Shown: piece by piece, positions 7,062 through 10,584 of the stretch
Position numbering within the stretch: position 1 is the stretch's first letter
Layout of the letters: each line of letters opens with the position of its first letter
Assembly (NCBI GenBank): GCA_013329495.1
Contig: DUKC01000001.1
Coordinates: 1-10,584, forward strand
Length of the DNA stretch: 10,584 bases
Direction: 5' to 3'
Source: Thermoplasmata archaeon
GTDB lineage: Archaea > Thermoplasmatota > E2 > UBA9212
Position numbers and translations under genes: made by a program
The notes under the pieces: generated by a model
What the model saw: only the letters and a program-made list of their open reading frames with translations
Told to the model about the DNA's origin: nothing
Databases searched by the model: none

Positions 7062-8081
7062 CTATATATAGGGCGATGGGGCCATGCCGTAAAACATACT
7101 CAGCAGCGTCTGCATAAAGACTTGCATGTCATACGGTGTTTTCATCGGTTGGGATCTAACCCTCACTCCTTCCGGTACCTCGAAGTGCTTTTCAAAATTC
7201 CCATCAGTCCGGTGTGGATTCATTTCAATGATTTTACATTCAATCGATGAAATGAGCGTCTCTTCTTCGTAAAGGTTAAACTTTATGGGGAACCACGTCT
7301 CACTGTCCAAAAAGACCTCATAGCTCAGGTTGCCAAGTGTCCCTGTCGATTCTGGTTGTTCCGGTTGAACCAGAGCATCCAGAGGACTCTGGGTTTGTCC
7401 AAGCATTTGTGGAATAAGACTTTGATTCAGGAATTCAGAGAGACCCACTTCGTACCTAATAGCTGGCCTGCCCCCCACATCAGCCTCTCCTTGATACTCT
7501 ATTTTCACCCCCAGACCTATCAAAGGAAGGAATCGCTCAAGCAATCCATAGGGTTCAAGCAAGGGGGCAAATTGAAGCAACTGCTCAGTGTAAGGCGACG
7601 ACTCAACTTTTACGGCTTGTCTTCCCGTGGGTCTAAGAGGTATTCTAATTGGACCAACCTTAGCGGTTTCATTCTGCATTATCCATATATCTTCTCCGTT
7701 TGAGCCCACAGAGGCGTAGTTTACTGGCGTTTCACCAATTTTCTTGAAAAATGAGACACCCGACCAGTTGTATACCGACCTCAAATCTACTCTAAATTTA
7801 TTGGGTTTCTCCCACAAAATGCGAGCTGTAAAATCTTCGGGCACAGGACCCTGCCCATAAGATTCCTCATAATACTGTTCAGGCAGCACATAACTCACCA
7901 CATAGGCTATGGAGTCAACTTCTTCCCCTCGGGCAACCTCCATCATTTTTGCTATATCGCCGAGGCTTTTAACCCTCTTGGGCCCTCCCACGTCTTTCTC
8001 GGGAATTTTTACACAGCCAATGGAAAGAAAAAGCGCAGCAACAAGCACTCCTACCAACACCATATCCCCAATCTTCGCCAT
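7062..8081 (-). CDS. LolA-like lipoprotein
   Basis: This 339-aa protein has a signal peptide (1-22) ending in LSIGC, so C23 is the likely lipid anchor and the mature protein faces outside. Its body resembles the LolA/RseB-type half-barrel. ARILWEKPNKFRVDL (86-100) and VGSNGEDIWIMQ (125-136) match the usual strands. YEVFLDSETWFPIKFNLY (254-271) and FEVPEGVRV (300-308) match the typical end. A segment at about 215-250 rich in Q, P and L looks like an insertion. In diderm bacteria LolA ferries lipoproteins to the outer membrane; an archaeon with one membrane has no such destination, so binding of lipids or other hydrophobic ligands is only inferred. The start is supported by AGGAGA 9 nt upstream and a strong box A further out. 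Confidence 0.78.
   Translation of the reverse strand: MAKIGDMVLVGVLVAALFLSIGCVKIPEKDVGGPKRVKSLGDIAKMMEVARGEEVDSIAYVVSYVLPEQYYEESYGQGPVPEDFTARILWEKPNKFRVDLRSVYNWSGVSFFKKIGETPVNYASVGSNGEDIWIMQNETAKVGPIRIPLRPTGRQAVKVESSPYTEQLLQFAPLLEPYGLLERFLPLIGLGVKIEYQGEADVGGRPAIRYEVGLSEFLNQSLIPQMLGQTQSPLDALVQPEQPESTGTLGNLSYEVFLDSETWFPIKFNLYEEETLISSIECKIIEMNPHRTDGNFEKHFEVPEGVRVRSQPMKTPYDMQVFMQTLLSMFYGMAPSPYI
7063..7070 (-). promoter_or_regulatory. Candidate internal box A for the DUF2240 gene
   Basis: TATATATA on the minus strand is centred about 29.5 nt upstream of the DUF2240 ATG (7037) and overlaps the TAG stop codon (7062-7064) of the upstream lipoprotein gene. It would give a leader of only a few bases. 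A GAGGGG stretch between it and the ATG could serve as a weak ribosome binding site on a longer transcript. The sequence also encodes the last residues (PYI) of the lipoprotein, so its TATA-like look may be coincidental. Confidence 0.45.
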
Positions 8082-8089
8082 CTTCTTGT

Positions 8090-8095
8090 TCTCCT
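8090..8095 (-). promoter_or_regulatory. Shine-Dalgarno sequence of the LolA-like gene
   Basis: AGGAGA on the minus strand ends 8 nt before the ATG at 8081, a standard spacing. It fixes the start of the lipoprotein and contrasts with the apparently leaderless genes nearby. Confidence 0.65.
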
Positions 8096-8115
8096 TTTTT
8101 GATATAAGGAACCCA

Positions 8116-8123
8116 TATTTAAA
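8116..8123 (-). promoter_or_regulatory. Box A promoter of the LolA-like gene
   Basis: TTTAAATA on the minus strand is a consensus archaeal TATA box, centred about 38 nt upstream of the ATG. A start 23-26 nt downstream would begin the transcript at about 8094-8097, right at or just ahead of the Shine-Dalgarno sequence, leaving a leader of roughly 13-16 nt. Confidence 0.65.
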
Positions 8124-8143
8124 TGCTTTTTATTTTTATTGTC

Positions 8144-8154
8144 AAAAACAAAAA
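8144..8154 (-). terminator. T-tract terminator of the OPT operon
   Basis: On the minus strand, about 50 nt after the 99-aa gene, TTTTTGTTTTT forms a double T-tract preceded by GCCTCTGCAA. Such T-rich tracts are the main archaeal termination signal. It lies between the end of the OPT operon and the box A of the LolA-like gene, so it would separate the two transcription units. Confidence 0.5.
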
Positions 8155-8204
8155 TTGCAGAGGCAATACGGCGACTCTTCAAGGATGCGCCTTCAATCAG
8201 AGCC

Positions 8205-8504
8205 CTATTTTTTAGATCGCAAACTCTCGTCTAACAGGAGTCTCGCCTCTTTTATCTCGCTCATTCCGAGGTCTCGCGCTCTCTTCGCCTCTTTAGGGAA
8301 GCCGTCGACAGCGGCACTCCACGCCCTGTGCAAATGTCTCAATCCAACCCGCAGTGGTTTATTGATTTTGCTAAATTCTGCAACACTCATATTTGATCGG
8401 TTGTCATACAGCGGCTTCTCTATCTCTGGAACAGCCACTTTTTTCTCGAAATCCTCAATCTCCCTTATTATCCTATCCAGCTCATTCTCTTCCTTGTTTT
8501 CCAT
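8205..8504 (-). CDS. Uncharacterised 99-aa helical protein, last gene of the OPT operon
   Basis: I do not recognise a family. The protein is charged and has no signal peptide or membrane segment, so it is probably cytosolic. Residues 1-23 are acidic and could form an amphipathic or coiled-coil helix. After a linker rich in P, N and S (24-50), two helices seem likely, around LRHLHRAWSAAVDGF (55-69) and MSEIKEARLLLDESL (81-95). No catalytic motif is visible. AGGTGA overlaps the stop codon of the 61-aa gene 4 nt before this ATG, so translation is probably coupled. Being third in a tight operon, it may act with the OPT transporter, but this is inference from position only. Confidence 0.7.
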   Translation of the reverse strand: MENKEENELDRIIREIEDFEKKVAVPEIEKPLYDNRSNMSVAEFSKINKPLRVGLRHLHRAWSAAVDGFPKEAKRARDLGMSEIKEARLLLDESLRSKK

Positions 8505-8508
8505 CTGT

Positions 8509-8514
8509 TCACCT
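8509..8514 (-). promoter_or_regulatory. Shine-Dalgarno sequence of the 99-aa gene, overlapping a stop codon
   Basis: AGGTGA on the minus strand includes the TGA stop of the 61-aa gene (8509-8511) and lies 4 nt before the ATG at 8504. A terminating ribosome would be placed directly on the next start, favouring translational coupling. Confidence 0.55.
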
Positions 8515-8694
8515 ATAACGTCTTAAAAGCCACGCCATTATGAGCAAAGCGGCACCCAGGGCTAGAGTGAGAGGTATGTTTGCGGGGTGTGGCAGGCACT
8601 CCTCCACTCCTTTGACTGTTTCCACCGATGCAAATGAGGTCGCTATTAGAAGCACTCCAAACATCACCCATAGTATCACCTGAATTTTTTTCAT
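8509..8694 (-). CDS. Small 61-aa membrane protein next to the OPT transporter
   Basis: I do not recognise a family. The protein has a basic N-terminus and a hydrophobic segment (about 5-21) that may be a signal peptide cleaved near SFA at 20-22, or a membrane anchor. A short polar stretch with one cysteine (C33) and PHP at 35-37 follows. A second membrane helix (about 41-57) ends in RRYR. The N-terminal hydrophobic segment, the ~18-residue external loop and the C-terminal basic tail resemble cell-surface proteins with a C-terminal anchor, but the mature part would be tiny. The ATG is only 2 nt past the transporter stop (TAA-AA-ATG), so the two are certainly co-transcribed. It may be a small regulatory or stabilising subunit of the transporter; that is inference. 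Confidence 0.7.
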   Translation of the reverse strand: MKKIQVILWVMFGVLLIATSFASVETVKGVEECLPHPANIPLTLALGAALLIMAWLLRRYR

Positions 8695-8696
8695 TT

Positions 8697-10376
8697 TTAC
8701 GCCATCGCTCCTACCGTTACTATGATTCCGTAGCCAACATAGGTCATGGCCTCTCCCACGATCAGACCCGCTGCTATGGGAATCGTGTACCCCTCAACTT
8801 TCTCTTTGCCAACCTTCTTGTCCAGAATGCCTTTTGTCCATCCTCCTACTGCTATGGCAAATGGAATGGGCAACGGCAGATATATCCCCAGTCCAGCCAG
8901 CACTCCTGGGAAGCCTGCGACAGAGATCGATCCCCCTAACAACGCACCACCAAGAAATGACATATAAGGGATCTCCCCTCCTTTTATCATGTTCAGTATT
9001 CCCGCTAGGACAGCTCCCTGTGGTGCAGGGAACATCTCTCCCGGTGCGCCCGTTGCGATACCATACGTTTCGGCTAGCACTCCCAGGACAAGAATTGCAA
9101 TTATGGCTCCAAGCACTGGACCAAAGAACTTTAAGATCTCTTGTTTTCTAGGCTCGGTGCCCACCAGATAACCTGCCCTCAAATCTTCCATGATGTCGGC
9201 TGACTGACCCACAGCCACACAGACCCCGCAAGCCACCATTATTATCGCGTAGACGTTTTGAATGGTGAAACACCCGACCATCAGAATAGCAGAAATTAGG
9301 GCTATGCCAGAGATGGGCGAGGTATCGGTGAGGCCGGTTGCTATCGCGACTATTGCCCCTCCCGCAAATATCCAGACCACCGCAATGACCCCCGCAAGCA
9401 TGGCTCTCGGCAGCGAAGTCTCGGTTAGAGCAATGGCAGTGAAGCCTATCAGAACAACGATCGCCGATACTATCAGCCACTTGCCCGAGACATCTTCAGA
9501 AACAGTGTTGTTGGAAGGCTTTTTCCCTATGTGCATGATCTCTTTTATGGATTGTCTGAGGCCAGGCGCCATCAGAATCATACCAACTACCGTCGCTCCA
9601 AGCATCGCCCCCACCCCAAGCGGGCTGGCGATGTATTTTCTTGCCAGGCCTATATCTGGGGGAACTATGCCCCTATTTACAGCAAATGGGATTATCACCC
9701 AATACCCAAGCATGGCGAAAATGAATTGGAAAGTTCCATAAAAAGGACCTATGATCAGCCCCACCCCAATGAGCATGGTGCTGACAGAGAGAGCGAACAA
9801 GAAATAACCGGGCACGCTCAGCCACTCGCCAATGGGCAGTTCTGCCGGCAAAACCCCGATTGCTGGTAAACAGAGCAAGGTTATGCCCACCCCTATCAAA
9901 GCACTGGCAATCATCACGTAGCATTTCTTTATTGCCGTCCCCGGGGTTTTCAGGATTGTGGCGCATGCCATGCCCGTCGGAAAAGACAGCGCATCCACCT
10001 CAATAAGCTGTCTTCGCAGGGGTATGATAAAGGCAACGCCGCAAACTCCTCCGAGGGCGCTGACAACCACAAGCTTCCACATGATGAGCGGTATACCCAG
10101 AATGTATAGCGCGGGAACCGTAAATGCTATACCCGCAGCGACTCCCGACACTGCAGAACCTGCTGTTTGAACGATGTTGACCTCCTGTATTCTCGAACGT
10201 TTTAGTATGGCCATGTATAATCCCATGCCGATTATTGCGGCAGGGATCGAGCCAACGATGGTTGTCCCAGCTCTCAATCCCATGCAAACCACAGACATGC
10301 ATATAATCGATCCGACTGCATAACCAATAATAACAGCCCTCCAAGTTAATTCAGGATACTCTTCTCTTTTAGGCAT
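8697..10376 (-). CDS. OPT family transporter (oligopeptide or metal-chelate importer)
   Basis: This 559-aa polytopic protein, with roughly 14-16 hydrophobic segments, matches the OPT superfamily. Members import oligopeptides or metal-peptide/siderophore-like complexes, probably with protons. Visible family motifs are PELTWRAVIIG (8-18), SIPAAIIGMG (43-52), QEVNIVQTAGSAVSGVAAG (64-82), TGLTDTSPISG (347-357), QSADIMEDLRAGYLVGTEPR (391-410), FPAPQGAVLAG (449-459) and GIYLPLPIPFAIAVGG (497-512). The substrate cannot be read from these. I chose ATG 10376 over a TTG 14 codons upstream (10418): a box A sits about 25 nt before the ATG, the longer start would lie upstream of that promoter, and the family's first conserved segment follows the ATG closely. 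It is the first gene of an operon with two small downstream genes. Confidence 0.92.
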   Translation of the reverse strand: MPKREEYPELTWRAVIIGYAVGSIICMSVVCMGLRAGTTIVGSIPAAIIGMGLYMAILKRSRIQEVNIVQTAGSAVSGVAAGIAFTVPALYILGIPLIMWKLVVVSALGGVCGVAFIIPLRRQLIEVDALSFPTGMACATILKTPGTAIKKCYVMIASALIGVGITLLCLPAIGVLPAELPIGEWLSVPGYFLFALSVSTMLIGVGLIIGPFYGTFQFIFAMLGYWVIIPFAVNRGIVPPDIGLARKYIASPLGVGAMLGATVVGMILMAPGLRQSIKEIMHIGKKPSNNTVSEDVSGKWLIVSAIVVLIGFTAIALTETSLPRAMLAGVIAVVWIFAGGAIVAIATGLTDTSPISGIALISAILMVGCFTIQNVYAIIMVACGVCVAVGQSADIMEDLRAGYLVGTEPRKQEILKFFGPVLGAIIAILVLGVLAETYGIATGAPGEMFPAPQGAVLAGILNMIKGGEIPYMSFLGGALLGGSISVAGFPGVLAGLGIYLPLPIPFAIAVGGWTKGILDKKVGKEKVEGYTIPIAAGLIVGEAMTYVGYGIIVTVGAMA

Positions 10377-10397
10377 GAGAAAAGAAATACCTAAAAA

Positions 10398-10405
10398 GTT
10401 ATAAA
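10398..10405 (-). promoter_or_regulatory. Box A promoter of the OPT operon
   Basis: TTTATAAC on the minus strand is centred about 25.5 nt before the ATG at 10376. It predicts a leaderless transcript, and no Shine-Dalgarno sequence lies between (GGTATTTCTTTTCTC). It falls inside the alternative longer reading frame, arguing against the upstream TTG start. Confidence 0.6.
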
Positions 10406-10447
10406 TTTTACTGTTCAATTTCAGAAACTTTTTTTATCGTTAGATAA

Positions 10448-10455
10448 TTTATACA
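10448..10455 (+). promoter_or_regulatory. Candidate plus-strand box A at the right edge
   Basis: TTTATACA lies about 20 nt before an ATG at 10471 and about 46 nt before an in-frame ATG at 10498. The first distance is short for a leaderless start; the second would leave a leader of about 20 nt. The same AT-rich patch reads as TATAAATT on the other strand, so its direction is uncertain. Confidence 0.3.
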
Positions 10456-10470
10456 AGATGTTATAGATTC

Positions 10471-10584
10471 ATGGGATTCAGAGTTTTTCTTCTTGTTATG
10501 AATTGCATCCCACATGGGCGGGGTGGGGGCGATCTGGAGTGGAGCGTTAAGGGCAGAGATGGCAGGCTCAGGTTCAAGGGAAAA
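10471..10584 (+). CDS. Possible 5' end of a gene running off the window (partial)
   Basis: A frame is open from ATG 10471 to the last base (38 codons), with a second in-frame ATG at 10498. Codon first positions are mostly purines, as in real genes, and the piece includes a plausible DLEWSVKGRDGRLRF stretch. I do not recognise it. A minus-strand frame in the same register is also open from the edge to a TAA at 10408-10410, so direction is not certain. Without the sequence beyond the window, neither product nor start can be fixed. Confidence 0.3.
   Translation, partial: MGFRVFLLVMNCIPHGRGGGDLEWSVKGRDGRLRFKGK

Noticed and set aside
10555..10584. GGTTCAAG resembling a tRNA T-loop
   Set aside because: The flanking bases (CTCAG and GGAAA) do not pair as a T-stem, and no D-arm or anticodon arm precedes it in the right places.
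10408..10584. Minus-strand frame of 58 codons open from the right edge to TAA at 10408-10410
   Set aside because: Its composition (rich in P, S, T and A, then K and N) looks like the shadow of a plus-strand frame in the same register, and its end would overlap the OPT promoter. It cannot be fully excluded.
1..10584. CRISPR, toxin-antitoxin, restriction, phage defence or insertion sequence content
   Set aside because: No repeat-spacer pattern, transposase, nuclease motif or terminal inverted repeats were found on reading both strands.

Overview
The window is about 10.6 kb of archaeal DNA, probably from the euryarchaeal side; genus cannot be told from the sequence. Evidence for Archaea: AT-rich box A (TATA) elements sit about 25-30 nt ahead of several start codons, some transcripts look leaderless, one gene is a DUF2240 protein (a family I know only from archaea), and the TctA-like permease carries the motif set of the archaeal DUF112 branch. 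Two secreted proteins have lipobox-type signal peptides. No rRNA, tRNA, CRISPR array, insertion sequence or phage gene was recognised.

Layout. 38-1132 (+): M24 metallopeptidase (Xaa-Pro dipeptidase/aminopeptidase P type). It converges on 1306-3816 (-), a large M14 zinc-carboxypeptidase lipoprotein with a GATase-like C-terminal region. A divergent intergenic region (3817-3986) leads to 3987-4525 (+), a secreted PsbP-like protein whose reading frame is split; the halves are joined by a -1 shift, and an in-frame T TTA AAC heptamer lies just before the zero-frame stop. 4612-6596 (+) is a two-gene unit: a membrane-anchored protein with two OB-fold-like domains, overlapping by 7 nt a TctA/DUF112 permease. 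That unit runs tail to tail into the minus-strand DUF2240 gene (6576-7037), with a 21-bp overlap. Upstream of DUF2240 on the same strand is a LolA-like lipoprotein (7062-8081). The right part (8205-10376, minus) is a tight operon of an OPT-family transporter, a 61-aa membrane protein and a 99-aa helical protein. A possible plus-strand gene begins near 10471 and runs off the window.

How the genes may work together (inference): an extracytoplasmic carboxypeptidase, an OPT-type peptide or metal-chelate importer and a cytosolic proline-specific peptidase would suit an archaeon that takes up and degrades peptides. They are in separate transcription units and are not shown to be co-regulated. The least explained parts are the split PsbP-like gene, the OB-fold/TctA pair, and the two small proteins behind the OPT transporter.
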